From positions 1-43,104 of the forward strand of contig CAKZRW010000094.1 in NCBI GenBank assembly GCA_937148845.1: a stretch of DNA of 43,104 bases, written 5' to 3'. The stretch comes from an uncultured Actinomycetes bacterium. GTDB lineage: Bacteria; Actinomycetota; Thermoleophilia; RBG-16-64-13. Numbering within the stretch: the stretch's first letter is position 1; the number at the start of each line of letters is the position of its first letter. Shown here piece by piece: positions 17,655 through 27,099 of this stretch. The position numbers were made by a program, and so were the translations under genes. Below the pieces are notes generated by a model. It was given only the letters and a program-made list of their open reading frames with translations, was not told where the DNA came from and did no database searches.

Positions 17655-20327
17655 GTGAGCGAAGTCATCAATCTTCCCATCGCCGGGATGAGCTGCGCGG
17701 CCTGTGCCGCTCGGGTGGAGAAGGCGCTCACCGATCTGCCTGGCGTGGAGGCGGCCGCCGTCAACTTGGCTCTGGAGAGGGCTCAGGTCCACTACGACCC
17801 CACCACTGTCCAATTGGAAAGGCTGATACGAGCGGTGCGCGAGGCCGGGTATCAGGTTCCAGTGGTGAAGGCAACGTTCCCTGTGGTGGGCATGAGCTGT
17901 GCGGCTTGTTCCGCCCGCGTGGAGAGGGCAGTCAAGGGAATGGTCGGGGTGGTGGAAGCGGCGGTCAACTTCGCCACCGAGACCCTAGCTGTCACCTACC
18001 TTGCGGACACGGTCGGTCCTAGCGACCTGGCTCGCACTGTGGCCGCGGCGGGTGATTATCGCTTGGTGCTGTCCGAGGCTGCCCCTGACGCCCTGAACGC
18101 GGAGGGAGGGCGAGAGGCCGAGCACAGACGGGCCATCCGGCTCCTCAAGATCAAATTCGGGAGCGCCCTCGCTGTCGGCGTCGTGTTGATGCTGATGACC
18201 CTTATCCCCGAGCGCTGGCTGAGCCCCCAGGTCCAATGGTGTGTCATGTTCGCGCTAGCCACCCCCGTCCAGTTCTGGGCGGGTGGCCAGTTCTACCGGG
18301 GGGCCTGGGCGGCGCTTCGTCACCGGACCAGTGACATGAACACGCTGATAGCGGTGGGGACTTCCGCTGCTTACCTCTACTCTACTGCAGTGACTTTCTT
18401 TCCTTTCGCTTTCGAAGAGGCGGCAGGGGCGGGTTTCGAAAAAGCGGTCTACTTCGACTCGGCGGTCATCATCATCGGGCTCATCCTGCTGGGGCGTTGG
18501 CTTGAGGCGAGAGCCAAGGGGCAGACCTCGGCTGCGCTCACGCGCCTGATCGGACTGCAGCCCCAGACGGCTCGGGTGCTACGGCCGGTCAGCTCCACGG
18601 CCGGCGCGTGCCAGACCGATCCAGCGGCACCAACAGAGTGCGAGCGCGAGCCGGAGACCATGACGACTGCTATGGTGGAAATGGATCTCCCGGTGGAGGA
18701 GGTCAGAGTGGGCGACTTACTCCTCGTCCGGCCAGGCGAGAAGATCCCTGTGGACGGGGTGGTGATAGAGGGGCGTTCCACGGTAGACGAGTCCATGCTG
18801 ACGGGTGAGTCTCTGCCCGTCGAGAAAGGGCCGGGTGACGAGGTCATCGGAGCCACCCTCAACCGTACGGGCGCGTTCCGGTTCCGGGCCACCAAGGTGG
18901 GTCGCGATACTGTGCTCGCCCAGATCGTCCGTTTGGTGGAGCAAGCCCAGGGTTCCAAAGCGCCTATCCAAAGGGTGGCGGACTACATCGCCAGCATCTT
19001 CGTGCCCACCGTCTTGGGCATAGCCGTGGCGACCTTCTTGGTTTGGTATTTCTTCGGTCCTTCTCCTCAGTTCACCTTGGCCCTGCTTGCCTTCGTCTCG
19101 GTGGTCATCATCGCCTGCCCCTGCGCCTTGGGGCTTGCTACTCCTACGGCCATCGTGGTGGGGACCGGCAAGGGGGCTGAGAACGGCATCCTGATCCGTT
19201 CGGGAGAGGCTCTGGAAAGGGCTCACAAGCTCGACACGGTGGTTCTTGACAAGACCGGCACGCTGACTCAAGGGCGTCCCCAGGTGACTGATGTCATCAC
19301 CATAGCAGGCGCCGTAGCCGGGGAAGGGCAGCACACTGAGGTCGGGGTGATCCTTGACGAGGCGGCTATCCTTCGCCTTGCCGCCTCGGTGGAGAGGAGC
19401 TCAGAGCATCCGTTGGGAGAAGCCATAGTGGAAGAAGCCCGGCAATGGGGTCTCGATCCTTGGGAGGCTAAGGACTTCACCGCTTATCCCGGGCGCGGCG
19501 TGGAAGCCACAGTGGTCCTTCCGAGGGACACGGCGTTGCAAGATGGGTTGGCTTCGGCCGGGGGCTCGGCAGCGCCTGGTGTGAGGGCTCACCTGCGAAG
19601 CGGCCTCAGGGTTCTTCTGGGGAACCGGCAATTCTTGGAGGAACGGGGTCGCTCCGCCCCGGCGAACGAGGTGGACGAGCTGAAAGAAGCAGCCTCACGT
19701 CTGGAGCGCGAAGGCAAGACGGCCATGTTCGTGGTGGTGGAGGACCGACCACTGGGCGTCATCGGGGTGGCCGATCTGCTCAGGCCAGAGGCGGCGGCTG
19801 CCGTGCGCGGCCTCCAGGCACTGGGCCTGGAGGTCTACATGCTGACCGGTGACAACCGACGCACGGCGGAGGCCATGGCGGCGCGGGCGGGTATACCCCA
19901 TGTCTTAGCCGAGGTCCTCCCTGACCGCAAGGCAGAGGCGATCAGCGAGTTACAAAGGAGAGGACGGGTGGTAGCCATGGTCGGGGATGGCACCAACGAC
20001 GCTCCGGCGCTGGCCCAAGCGGACATTGGCATCGCTGTAGGCACTGGCACCGATGTGGCCATCGAGACCGCCGATGTCATCCTGATACGGGGGGAGCTGA
20101 CTCGGATCGTAACGGCTATCCGCCTCAGCAAGGCCACCATGCGGGTCATCAAGCAGAACCTTGGCTGGGCTTTCGGGTACAACGTGGCGCTCATACCGGT
20201 GGCGGCCGGGGTGCTCTATCCGGCGTTGGGTTTGCTGCTCGACCCCATGTTCGCGGCAGTGGCCATGGCTCTGTCCTCAGTCAGTGTGGTGTCCAACTCA
20301 CTGCGGCTGAAACGCTTCCGAGGCTAG
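17655..20327 (+). CDS. copA: Copper-translocating P1B-type ATPase
   Basis: Membrane pump that exports Cu(I) using ATP. The 890-residue protein has two N-terminal HMA domains with GMSCAAC motifs (C14/C17 and C82/C85), eight predicted membrane helices, actuator motif TGES, the membrane metal site C488-P489-C490, the phosphorylation site D532 in DKTGTLTQG, the nucleotide-binding [10 protein letters not shown], and [17 protein letters not shown] with two HMA domains fits Cu(I) rather than Zn or Cd. A hydrophilic insert (about 309-345) precedes the actuator domain. The GTG at 17655 has AAGGAG four bases upstream. No CsoR or copper chaperone is adjacent. Confidence 0.94.
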   Translation: MSEVINLPIAGMSCAACAARVEKALTDLPGVEAAAVNLALERAQVHYDPTTVQLERLIRAVREAGYQVPVVKATFPVVGMSCAACSARVERAVKGMVGVVEAAVNFATETLAVTYLADTVGPSDLARTVAAAGDYRLVLSEAAPDALNAEGGREAEHRRAIRLLKIKFGSALAVGVVLMLMTLIPERWLSPQVQWCVMFALATPVQFWAGGQFYRGAWAALRHRTSDMNTLIAVGTSAAYLYSTAVTFFPFAFEEAAGAGFEKAVYFDSAVIIIGLILLGRWLEARAKGQTSAALTRLIGLQPQTARVLRPVSSTAGACQTDPAAPTECEREPETMTTAMVEMDLPVEEVRVGDLLLVRPGEKIPVDGVVIEGRSTVDESMLTGESLPVEKGPGDEVIGATLNRTGAFRFRATKVGRDTVLAQIVRLVEQAQGSKAPIQRVADYIASIFVPTVLGIAVATFLVWYFFGPSPQFTLALLAFVSVVIIACPCALGLATPTAIVVGTGKGAENGILIRSGEALERAHKLDTVVLDKTGTLTQGRPQVTDVITIAGAVAGEGQHTEVGVILDEAAILRLAASVERSSEHPLGEAIVEEARQWGLDPWEAKDFTAYPGRGVEATVVLPRDTALQDGLASAGGSAAPGVRAHLRSGLRVLLGNRQFLEERGRSAPANEVDELKEAASRLEREGKTAMFVVVEDRPLGVIGVADLLRPEAAAAVRGLQALGLEVYMLTGDNRRTAEAMAARAGIPHVLAEVLPDRKAEAISELQRRGRVVAMVGDGTNDAPALAQADIGIAVGTGTDVAIETADVILIRGELTRIVTAIRLSKATMRVIKQNLGWAFGYNVALIPVAAGVLYPALGLLLDPMFAAVAMALSSVSVVSNSLRLKRFRG

Positions 20328-20339
20328 GGGAACCGAACG

Positions 20340-20353
20340 GGAGGAGTACCTCC
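20340..20353 (+). terminator. Weak hairpin after copA
   Basis: GGAGG (20340-20344) and CCTCC (20349-20353) with a 4-base loop, followed by TTCC. A poor terminator by itself. The remaining gap to the tRNA promoter is GC-rich and shows nothing else. Confidence 0.3.
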
Positions 20354-20440
20354 TTCCTGGCTCGGGGCCGCGTGGGAGATGACTGGGCGTGCCTCGGCCG
20401 CGGCCCGTGGTTGCGGCCAAGGGGGTCTCCCGCGTGACTC

Positions 20441-20469
20441 TTGGCGAGGGGGAGGACTGCTGCTATCAT
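20441..20469 (+). promoter_or_regulatory. Promoter of tRNA-Val
   Basis: TTGGCG (20441-20446) and TATCAT (20464-20469) with an ideal 17-base spacer place the transcription start about 10 bases before the mature tRNA. Confidence 0.7.
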
Positions 20470-20485
20470 CCTGAGACTCGAACAG

Positions 20486-20557
20486 GGGCGATTAGCTCAG
20501 TGGGAGAGCGCTGCCTTCACACGGCAGAAGTCACTGGTTCAAATCCAGTATCGCCCA
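20486..20557 (+). tRNA. tRNA-Val (anticodon CAC)
   Basis: Seventy-two bases fold into a complete cloverleaf. The acceptor stem is GGGCGAT with ATCGCCC; the D stem GCTC/GAGC; the anticodon stem CTGCC/GGCAG around TTCACAC (anticodon CAC at 20518-20520); the T stem ACTGG/CCAGT around TTCAAAT; discriminator A. The CCA end is not encoded. The 232 bases between this tRNA and the next gene show no convincing feature. Confidence 0.96.
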
Positions 20558-20789
20558 CTCCTCTCCTCAGGGTAAGCCGTGTCGCCCGTCCCGGCGAAAG
20601 TCGGCCGCCGTGCTCTACTCCCTACCTGGTTCCCCACGCCACTGCTCCGAAGTCGGTTCGGCGTTTGCCTGGCCTGCATTCCGGGCATCTAGGTCCACGA
20701 ACGGTCAACGAGATGGCTTAGATGGTGCCGGTGGAGGCGGAGCTCTGGGCCGGGCTCCAAAGCCGGGGCGCGACGGAGGGAGCACATCG

Positions 20790-21104
20790 ATGGGAGTCAG
20801 GTGTCCAGGGCAGGACGGTCGCTTTCTTTCGGTTTCGATCCACATCTGTCCGACCTGTGGTACCGAGGTCGAGATGTTTTCGGACGAGATGCGGGTAAAA
20901 TGTCGCAATTGCGGTACCTGGGTAGAGAAGGAGGCTGTGCCTTCGTGCATCGAGTGGTGTTCTCAGGCCCGCGCCTGTCTGGGCGAAGCCAGGTGGCGGG
21001 CTTTGCTGGAGAGCCGGGGGGGACTGCTGGGAGACAAGGAGTCGTCCACGGGGAACGCTACTGGCGGTGAGGAGATCGGTGAGAAGGATGCCCAGAAGGA
21101 CTAG
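20790..21104 (+). CDS. Small Cys-rich zinc-ribbon protein at the head of the CODH cluster
   Basis: The 104-residue protein starts at the ATG at 20790 with GGAGGGAG seven bases upstream. Eight cysteines lie in the first 63 residues: C5, a ribbon formed by C20/C23 (CPTCG) and C38/C41 (CRNCG), and a third set C53, C57, C63 in PSCIEWCSQARACLG. The C-terminal 30 residues are polar and low in complexity. The pattern suggests one zinc ribbon plus a further metal or Fe-S site. It is 17 bases upstream of cooC, so a role in metal delivery to, or redox sensing for, CODH/ACS is inferred from context only. I cannot name a characterised family. Confidence 0.8.
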   Translation: MGVRCPGQDGRFLSVSIHICPTCGTEVEMFSDEMRVKCRNCGTWVEKEAVPSCIEWCSQARACLGEARWRALLESRGGLLGDKESSTGNATGGEEIGEKDAQKD

Positions 21105-21121
21105 GGCGGAAGCGAAGGCCG

Positions 21122-21922
21122 ATGCCTAAGATCGCTGTCGCCGGCAAAGGCGGTGTGGGCAAGACCACTTTCAGCGGTATCCTGGCCCGGGTTCTTGCTG
21201 CTGCCGGCCATAAAGTCTATGCCATTGACGCGGATCCCAACCCCACCCTCGGGCAAGCCCTGGGTTTCCCACCTCAGCTCCTCGCTAAGATCACACCTAT
21301 CGCCCAGATGAGCGATCTGATCGAAGAACGCACTGGAGCGCGACCCGGGGAGAGTGGTGCCTATTTCCGCCTTAACCCACGGGTGGACGACATCCCGGCC
21401 CGTTTCTCCGTTGAGTATAAGGGTGTCCATCTGCTGGAAATGGGCACCGTCCGCGGGGCAGGGGCCGGCTGCGTCTGCCCGGAAAACACTGTGCTCCGTG
21501 CCTTGGTCACCCACTTACTCCTCCGAGAGCGGGAGACGGTTCTCCTGGATATGGTGGCCGGGGTGGAGCACTTAGGTAGAGGTACTGCTGCGGCGGTGGA
21601 CGCCATGTTCGTGGTGGTGGAGCCGGGTCTACGGAGTTTGGCCGTGGCCTCGGACGTAGCCCGTCTGGCCCAGGACCTCGGTGTCCCTTCGGTCTGGAGT
21701 GTTGCGAACAAAGTGCGGACAGAGGAAGATCTGGCGTTCATCGGCCGCGAGCTGGAGAAAGGTCCGCGGCTGGCAGGTTGGTTGCCCCGCGACGAGCGCG
21801 TGGTGGAGGCGGATATGCTCGGGCTCTCACTCTATGAGGCTGCGCCCGAACTGGCGGCGAGGGTAGAGGCGATCGCCCGGCACACCGGTCTGCTCGCAGG
21901 GACTGCCCAGTCCTCCATCTAG
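21122..21922 (+). CDS. cooC: CooC-type nickel-insertion ATPase (first copy)
   Basis: MinD/ParA-type P-loop ATPase that helps load nickel into the CODH C-cluster. The 266-residue product has the deviant Walker A AGKGGVGKTT at 7-16, AIDADPNP, and the C-x-C metal-binding motif C117-V-C119 in GAGCVCPENTVL, which bridges the CooC dimer. The ATG start lies 17 bases after the Cys-rich protein gene. A gap of 430 bases separates it from the next gene, so it may form a short operon with its upstream neighbour. A second homologue lies at 31496-32305. Confidence 0.92.
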   Translation: MPKIAVAGKGGVGKTTFSGILARVLAAAGHKVYAIDADPNPTLGQALGFPPQLLAKITPIAQMSDLIEERTGARPGESGAYFRLNPRVDDIPARFSVEYKGVHLLEMGTVRGAGAGCVCPENTVLRALVTHLLLRERETVLLDMVAGVEHLGRGTAAAVDAMFVVVEPGLRSLAVASDVARLAQDLGVPSVWSVANKVRTEEDLAFIGRELEKGPRLAGWLPRDERVVEADMLGLSLYEAAPELAARVEAIARHTGLLAGTAQSSI

Positions 21923-21997
21923 CGTGAGGAACGTGTTCAGAGTGACGCGTATATCGGGAGCGGGGACGGCCAATTCCAGAGGCGGGGCTGTAGGCTC

Positions 21998-22028
21998 TTG
22001 CCTTTGCCCGGGCCGGGGTTGTTATACT
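21998..22028 (+). promoter_or_regulatory. Possible promoter of the CODH/ACS operon
   Basis: TTGCCT (21998-22003) and TATACT (22023-22028) with a 19-base spacer lie in the 430-base gap after cooC. The -10 is good but the spacing is long. A leader of about 320 bases would follow. Confidence 0.4.
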
Positions 22029-22234
22029 GCAACAAGCTGTGTCGTGTCCGACCGCACCCATCGGGTGTAGGCAAGAGCGCGTGAAGCTAGCAGCGCAGTC
22101 ACTTGGGGGAGATATGGTTCGGCGCGGAGTGCCTGACCGGGCGGGCCTGGCTCTCGTGCGCTGGCGGTTCCCGCGGGCTGGGTTCGCACCAGGACCTGGC
22201 CTAGCACCATCTTCGAGGCTTTGTCGACCTGCGG

Positions 22235-22294
22235 TCTCTGTCATAGGGCTCGGGAAGTCTGGCTGGGTTTTGGCCCAGTGAGGGCCCGACAGAG
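22235..22294 (+). promoter_or_regulatory. Structured leader upstream of the HMA-like gene
   Basis: CTCTGTC (22236-22242) pairs with GACAGAG (22288-22294), enclosing a hairpin CTGGG (22263-22267)/CCCAG (22274-22278) with loop TTTTGG. It lies about 60 bases before the HMA-like gene. I tried to fit a cobalamin riboswitch here and could not. The rest of the gap shows only a short direct repeat (AAGACAACGG/AAGACAGCGG near 22319-22338). Confidence 0.35.
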
Positions 22295-22352
22295 GAGTCT
22301 GGGTCTGCTTGTCAGCGCAAGACAACGGAAGACAGCGGAAAGGTGAGTATCG

Positions 22353-22685
22353 ATGAGGGAAACGGTCATCAAGGTTCCAAGAATGTGGGCGGATCACCAT
22401 GTGCTCAACGTCCGCAAGGCGCTGCTTGGCCTCGAGGGGGTGACTGAAGTCGTCGCCAGTTCAGCTCGCCGCACGGTTTTGGTGCGGTTCGACGAGGGGG
22501 CCATGTCCGAGGATGGTATTCGGCAGACGCTTGCTGCTGCCGGTTACCTGCCGGAGGAGCCGCCGGCCATGATCGAGCTCCCCGAGCGGCACAAGGACGG
22601 GTCGGAGTGGTACGTGGTACTCGACCGCGGCACCACGACCGTGCGCGCCGATCGGGAAATGGCCGGGGACTTCCGGCGCTACTAG
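22353..22685 (+). CDS. HMA-fold protein lacking the CxxC motif, CODH-associated
   Basis: The 110-residue protein reads like a heavy-metal-associated (ferredoxin-like) domain over residues 3-68: beta strand ETVIKVPRM, helix HVLNVRKALLGLEGV, strand TEVVASSARRTVLVRFDE, helix SEDGIRQTLAAAGY. Where metallochaperones have M-x-C-x-x-C, this has M11-W-A-D-H-H16, so any metal would be bound by Asp/His, not Cys. About 40 further residues (SEWYVVLDRGTTTVRAD) follow. The ATG start has AAAGG upstream. It is the first gene before acsA, 41 bases away; a nickel-delivery or CODH-docking role is an inference from position and from the His ligands. Confidence 0.8.
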   Translation: MRETVIKVPRMWADHHVLNVRKALLGLEGVTEVVASSARRTVLVRFDEGAMSEDGIRQTLAAAGYLPEEPPAMIELPERHKDGSEWYVVLDRGTTTVRADREMAGDFRRY

Positions 22686-22726
22686 TTGCATTTAGCGCAG
22701 CGGTTTGCTTGAAAGGAGAGCTGTAA

Positions 22727-24721
22727 ATGCCGCAAGAGAAAGCTGCGGATAAGGAAACTGCACCAAGGAGCACCGACATCGCTGTATGCGAGGTGCTCGA
22801 GTTTTGCGAAGGGGTGGTGGAGACCGCTTTCGATAGGGCGACCGCCATCCGGCCCTGCCCCATCGGGGCCGAGGGTGCCTGCTGCAAACACTGCGCCATG
22901 GGTCCCTGCCGGCTGGTAGGTAAGGTGGAGCGGGGAGTCTGCGGGGCCACCCGAGCCACTGTGGCTGCCCGTAACTTTGCCCGTCAGGTAGCGGCGGGAG
23001 CTTCCGCCCATTCCGACCATGGGCGAGGGATGGCCTTTGCCCTCTTGGCGGTGGCCAAAGGCGAGGCCCACGGGTTCCGCATCCGTGACGAAGCCAAACT
23101 GCACGCGGTGGCCGGGTACATGGGCATCAAGACCGAGGGACGCTCGGTCAACGAGATCGCCCGCGAGGTCGCCGAGACAGCGTTGGCGGAGTTCGGCAAG
23201 CAGGCAGGCGAGCTGATCTATCTGAGCCGTGCTACCAAGCCGCGTCAGGAGATCTGGCGCAAAGAGCGCATTGCTCCCCGGGGTGTGGACCGCGAAGTGG
23301 TGGAGCTGATGCATCGCACACACATGGGTACCGACCAGGACGCGGAAAACATCCTCGACCAATGCCTTCGCGTGGCCCTGGGTGATGGCTGGGGCGGCTC
23401 CATGATGGCCACTGACATCAGTGACATCCTCTTCGGCACTCCGACACCGCTACAGAGCCAGGTCAACCTAGGGGTCCTCAAGGAAGACGAGGTCAACGTG
23501 GTGGTGCATGGCCACGAACCCACTCTTTCCGAGATGATCGTGGCAGCTTCAACTGATCCGGAGCTGGTGGAATACGCCAAGAGCAAAGGCGCCCAAGGCA
23601 TAAACCTGGCTGGCATCTGCTGCACAGCCAATGAGGTGCTGATGCGGCATGGCATCCCTCCGGCCGGGAACTTCTTGTCTCAGGAGCTAGCCATCGCCAC
23701 TGGTGCGGTAGAGGCGATGATCGTTGATGTGCAATGCATCATGCAGTCCTTGGTGGAAGTAGCCTCACGGTTCCATACCAAGCTGATCACCACCTCCCCC
23801 AAGGCGAAGATCGAAGGCGCTACCCACATCGAATACGATGAGGTCCATGCCTACAACAGCGCCAAGGAGATCCTCAAGGCGGCCATCGACAACTTCCCCA
23901 ACCGGGGCAACACCCTCATCCCCAAGGTCGGTGAGGGACTGATCGCCGGCTTCTCGCACGAATATGTGCGCTACATGCAGGGCGGCCTCTACCGCGGGTC
24001 TTTCCGGCCTCTCAACGACGCCATCATCCAGGGCCGCATCCGGGGCTTGGCCGGGGTCGTGGGCTGCAACAACGCTCGGGTCGACCAGGATGCGCCCACC
24101 GTCAAGATCGTGCGGGAGCTGATCAAGAACGACGTACTGGTCGCCGTGACCGGTTGTGCCGCCACTGGGGCGGCCAAGTATGGCTACCTACGGCCGGAGT
24201 TCATGGCCCAGGCCGGCGCAGGGCTGCGCGAGGTCTGCGAGGCGATCGGCATCCCGCCCGTCATCCACGTGGGTTCCTGTGTGGACAATTCGCGCATCTT
24301 GACCATTCTTACGCAGTGTGCCACCGAGGGAGGTCTGGGCGAGGACATCTCGGATATTCCGGCGGTCGGTATTTGTCCCGAGTACATGTCAGAGAAGGCT
24401 CTCTCGATCGGCTCTTACTTTGCGGCCTCGGGAGCCTATACGCTGTTCGGTCTGCCCTCGCCTGTAGCAAACAGCCCGGAAGTGGTCGACATGATGGTGA
24501 GCGGTTGGCTCAAGCGGTTCGGCGGAGCGATTGAGTTCGAACCCGATGTCGACGCGTTGATCCAGAAAGCCTTGTCCTTGATCGACGAGAAACGGCGCGC
24601 GCTGGGCTTGGTGGAGTACGACCCCGACCGGTTCGGTCAGAGCGGCGACCGGGTCCTCGAAGAAGTGCTCGCTCGTCTGCCCGAAGGCGAGCTGCTGAAC
24701 GTTTATTCGACAGAGCGGTAG
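22727..24721 (+). CDS. acsA: Anaerobic carbon monoxide dehydrogenase, catalytic subunit
   Basis: Ni-Fe-S enzyme interconverting CO and CO2 with low-potential electrons (ferredoxin); within CODH/ACS it supplies CO to the A-cluster. The 664-residue length fits. Cluster ligands are visible: D-cluster C44 and C52, B-cluster C53, C56, C61, C72, and C-cluster His261 in VVHGHEPTLSE with Cys in GICCTANE, VGCNNARVD, VTGCAATGAAK and HVGSCVDNSR. The proton-relay Lys is in MSEKALSIG. The ATG at 22727 follows AAAGGAGAG. It precedes acsB by 27 bases, the bacterial acetogen arrangement. Confidence 0.97.
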   Translation: MPQEKAADKETAPRSTDIAVCEVLEFCEGVVETAFDRATAIRPCPIGAEGACCKHCAMGPCRLVGKVERGVCGATRATVAARNFARQVAAGASAHSDHGRGMAFALLAVAKGEAHGFRIRDEAKLHAVAGYMGIKTEGRSVNEIAREVAETALAEFGKQAGELIYLSRATKPRQEIWRKERIAPRGVDREVVELMHRTHMGTDQDAENILDQCLRVALGDGWGGSMMATDISDILFGTPTPLQSQVNLGVLKEDEVNVVVHGHEPTLSEMIVAASTDPELVEYAKSKGAQGINLAGICCTANEVLMRHGIPPAGNFLSQELAIATGAVEAMIVDVQCIMQSLVEVASRFHTKLITTSPKAKIEGATHIEYDEVHAYNSAKEILKAAIDNFPNRGNTLIPKVGEGLIAGFSHEYVRYMQGGLYRGSFRPLNDAIIQGRIRGLAGVVGCNNARVDQDAPTVKIVRELIKNDVLVAVTGCAATGAAKYGYLRPEFMAQAGAGLREVCEAIGIPPVIHVGSCVDNSRILTILTQCATEGGLGEDISDIPAVGICPEYMSEKALSIGSYFAASGAYTLFGLPSPVANSPEVVDMMVSGWLKRFGGAIEFEPDVDALIQKALSLIDEKRRALGLVEYDPDRFGQSGDRVLEEVLARLPEGELLNVYSTER

Positions 24722-24748
24722 GCGTCGACCTAGAAGGAGGAGTCTTAC

Positions 24749-27031
24749 GTGTCCAGGTACATCGCACAGGCTGCTCTCCGCGGCGCCAATCTGATCGTCC
24801 GCGAGGCGGAGGAGATGGTGGAGGCGGCCATCGCCGAGTTGGGCCCGGATCATCCGGTGGCGTTCATCAACACCGCGTACTACCTGCCGGTCATACTGGG
24901 CTTCACTGGTCTTGAAGTGACCAATCTGGGAGATCTTCGCAAGGCAATGGCTCACGCCAAGAGACTTCTCAACTCTCCTCCGAGCCAGCAGCTTTGGCTC
25001 CCCTACTTGGGGGAGACGCTTGATGCCGGGGCTGCCACTTTGCTCGCCACGGAAACTATTGAAGGGGTGCGTTTTGCCCGCGGGGAACAGCCGGAACCGA
25101 TCCCCGGACTCAAGCTCACGGGCACCAGTTTCACCAGCCCTGACAGCAACGGCGGCCAGGCCGAGGGCGGTTTTGCCAACGGTCCCATCGATGACATCCA
25201 GCTGCGGGCCTGGGGCATCCAGTTGGTCGACGGGCGTATGCCTGGTTTTGCAGCAATCGTAGGTGCTGCCCGGAGCAATGAGGCTGCCGTGGCGATCGTC
25301 CGAGAGCTGCAGAAGCGGAACATCTTGGTCTTCCTCTCGGGCAATGTCAACGGTCGAAGCATCATCCACCAGTTGCAGGAAGAAGGCGTGGAGATGGGTT
25401 ATGACACCTACATCGTGCCCTTCGGCACCGACACCATCTCCGCTATATATGCGCTCGGTTTCGCCACCCGCTCGGCCCTGACCTTCGGGGGCATGTCGGG
25501 CGGTCAGATCCGGGAGATCCTGCTCTACAACAAGTACCGGGTCTTCGCCTTTGTACTAGCTCTGGGTGAGGTGGATGATCTCAAGTACGCGATGGCCGCA
25601 GGGGCGATCAACTACGGCTTCCCAGTGATAGCCGACACGGTCATACCCCAGATCCTGCCCACCGGTGTCACCAGCTATGAGCACGTCATAAGCATGCCCT
25701 TCGACGACATTCCTGGCGAGACCGACGCCGAGAAGGCGCGTCGTTTGGTGCAGCGCTGCACGGAAGTCCGCGGGGTCAAGATCAAGATCACCGAGGTTCC
25801 CATCCCAGTGCCCTACGGGAGCGCATTCGAAGGAGAGCGGGTGCGCAAAGCCGACATGCGGGTGGAGTTCGGCGGGTCCAAGGCCCATGCCTTCGAGTAT
25901 CTTTTCATGGCGCCCCTCGATGAAGTGGAAGACGGCAAGATCGAGCTCATCGGTCCTGACTTCAGCGAGGTGCCCGAAGGCGGAGCCATGAACCTGGGCA
26001 TCCTCATCAAGGTAGCCGGCCGCAAGATGCAGGAAGATTTCGAGCCGGTGCTGGAACGGCAGACCCACTATTTCGTCAACGGGGCCTCGGGCATCCAGCA
26101 TGTGGGGCAGCGTGACATCACCTGGATCCGTTTCAGCAAGGCAGCCGTGGACAAAGGGTTCCGCATCAACCACATCGGCGACATCCTATACGCCCGACTC
26201 CACGCTGATTTTGGCGCCATCGTCGACAAGGTCCAAGTGACTCTGATAACCGACCAGCAACTGTTCGAGGAATGGCTGACCAAGGCCCGCCAGGCTTACC
26301 AGGCTCGTAATGTCCGCCTGGCCGACATGGTCGATGAAGCTGCCGAGGAGTTCTACAGCTGCACGTTGTGCCAGAGCTTCGCGCCCAACCACGTGTGCGC
26401 CATATCTCCGGAACGGCTGGGGCTGTGCGGCGCTTACAACTGGCTTGACTGCAAAGCTTCCTACCAGATCAATCCCACGGGGCCGAACCAGCCAATCCCC
26501 AAAGGCATCTGTCTGGACCCGGTTCTCGGGGTGTGGCAGGGGGTCAACGAGTTCGTATATCAGAACTCGCATCAGGTGGTGGAGCGTGTCAGCTTGTACT
26601 CCATGATGCAAGACCCCATGACGTCTTGCGGTTGCTTTGAGTGTATCGCCGTGGTGATCCCCGAGGCCAACGGCATCATGGTGGTGTCCCGGGAGGATCC
26701 CAGCATGACCCCGGCCGGTATGACTTTCTCCACGCTCGCGGGGGTGGCCGGGGGCGGCCAGCAGACACCAGGCATGATGGGCATCGGCAAGTACTATCTC
26801 TTGAGCAAGAAGTTCCTCTACGCCGACGGTGGTTTCAAACGCATAGTCTGGATGTCCAGCTTCCTCAAGGAGAGCATGGCCGAAGAGCTTAAGGCAGTCT
26901 GCGAGCGGGAAGGGATACCCGACCTGCTGGACAGGATCGCCGACGAGCGTACGGCCACCACCGTGGAGGAACTGCTCCCGTTCCTCGAGGAGCACGAGCA
27001 TCCGGCGCTGACCATGGATCCGATCTTCTAG
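24749..27031 (+). CDS. acsB: Acetyl-CoA synthase (CODH/ACS alpha subunit)
   Basis: Forms acetyl-CoA from CO, a methyl group from the corrinoid protein, and CoA at the nickel A-cluster. The 760-residue GTG-start product has the full bacterial architecture including the N-terminal CODH-contacting domain. A-cluster cysteines are C538, C541, C550, C560 for the [4Fe-4S] cube, with the C627-G628-C629 motif for the distal nickel. Their spacing is identical to the Moorella enzyme (C506, C509, C518, C528, C595-C597), offset by 32. The ribosome site is AAGGAGGAG. Confidence 0.97.
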   Translation: MSRYIAQAALRGANLIVREAEEMVEAAIAELGPDHPVAFINTAYYLPVILGFTGLEVTNLGDLRKAMAHAKRLLNSPPSQQLWLPYLGETLDAGAATLLATETIEGVRFARGEQPEPIPGLKLTGTSFTSPDSNGGQAEGGFANGPIDDIQLRAWGIQLVDGRMPGFAAIVGAARSNEAAVAIVRELQKRNILVFLSGNVNGRSIIHQLQEEGVEMGYDTYIVPFGTDTISAIYALGFATRSALTFGGMSGGQIREILLYNKYRVFAFVLALGEVDDLKYAMAAGAINYGFPVIADTVIPQILPTGVTSYEHVISMPFDDIPGETDAEKARRLVQRCTEVRGVKIKITEVPIPVPYGSAFEGERVRKADMRVEFGGSKAHAFEYLFMAPLDEVEDGKIELIGPDFSEVPEGGAMNLGILIKVAGRKMQEDFEPVLERQTHYFVNGASGIQHVGQRDITWIRFSKAAVDKGFRINHIGDILYARLHADFGAIVDKVQVTLITDQQLFEEWLTKARQAYQARNVRLADMVDEAAEEFYSCTLCQSFAPNHVCAISPERLGLCGAYNWLDCKASYQINPTGPNQPIPKGICLDPVLGVWQGVNEFVYQNSHQVVERVSLYSMMQDPMTSCGCFECIAVVIPEANGIMVVSREDPSMTPAGMTFSTLAGVAGGGQQTPGMMGIGKYYLLSKKFLYADGGFKRIVWMSSFLKESMAEELKAVCEREGIPDLLDRIADERTATTVEELLPFLEEHEHPALTMDPIF

Positions 27032-27099
27032 AGACGGCCGCAATGGTTTACACCGGAATCTCTCACGCCGGAATGCGTTACCTGTGAAAGGAGACACGG

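Noticed and set aside
22039-22281. 80-codon frame between cooC and the HMA-like gene
   Set aside because: No ribosome site, no recognisable protein features, and it overlaps the structured leader.
22110-22300. Possible cobalamin riboswitch before the CODH operon
   Set aside because: A GACCTGC stretch recalls the B12 box and a GGGAA is present, but they occur in the wrong order and the conserved core cannot be assembled.
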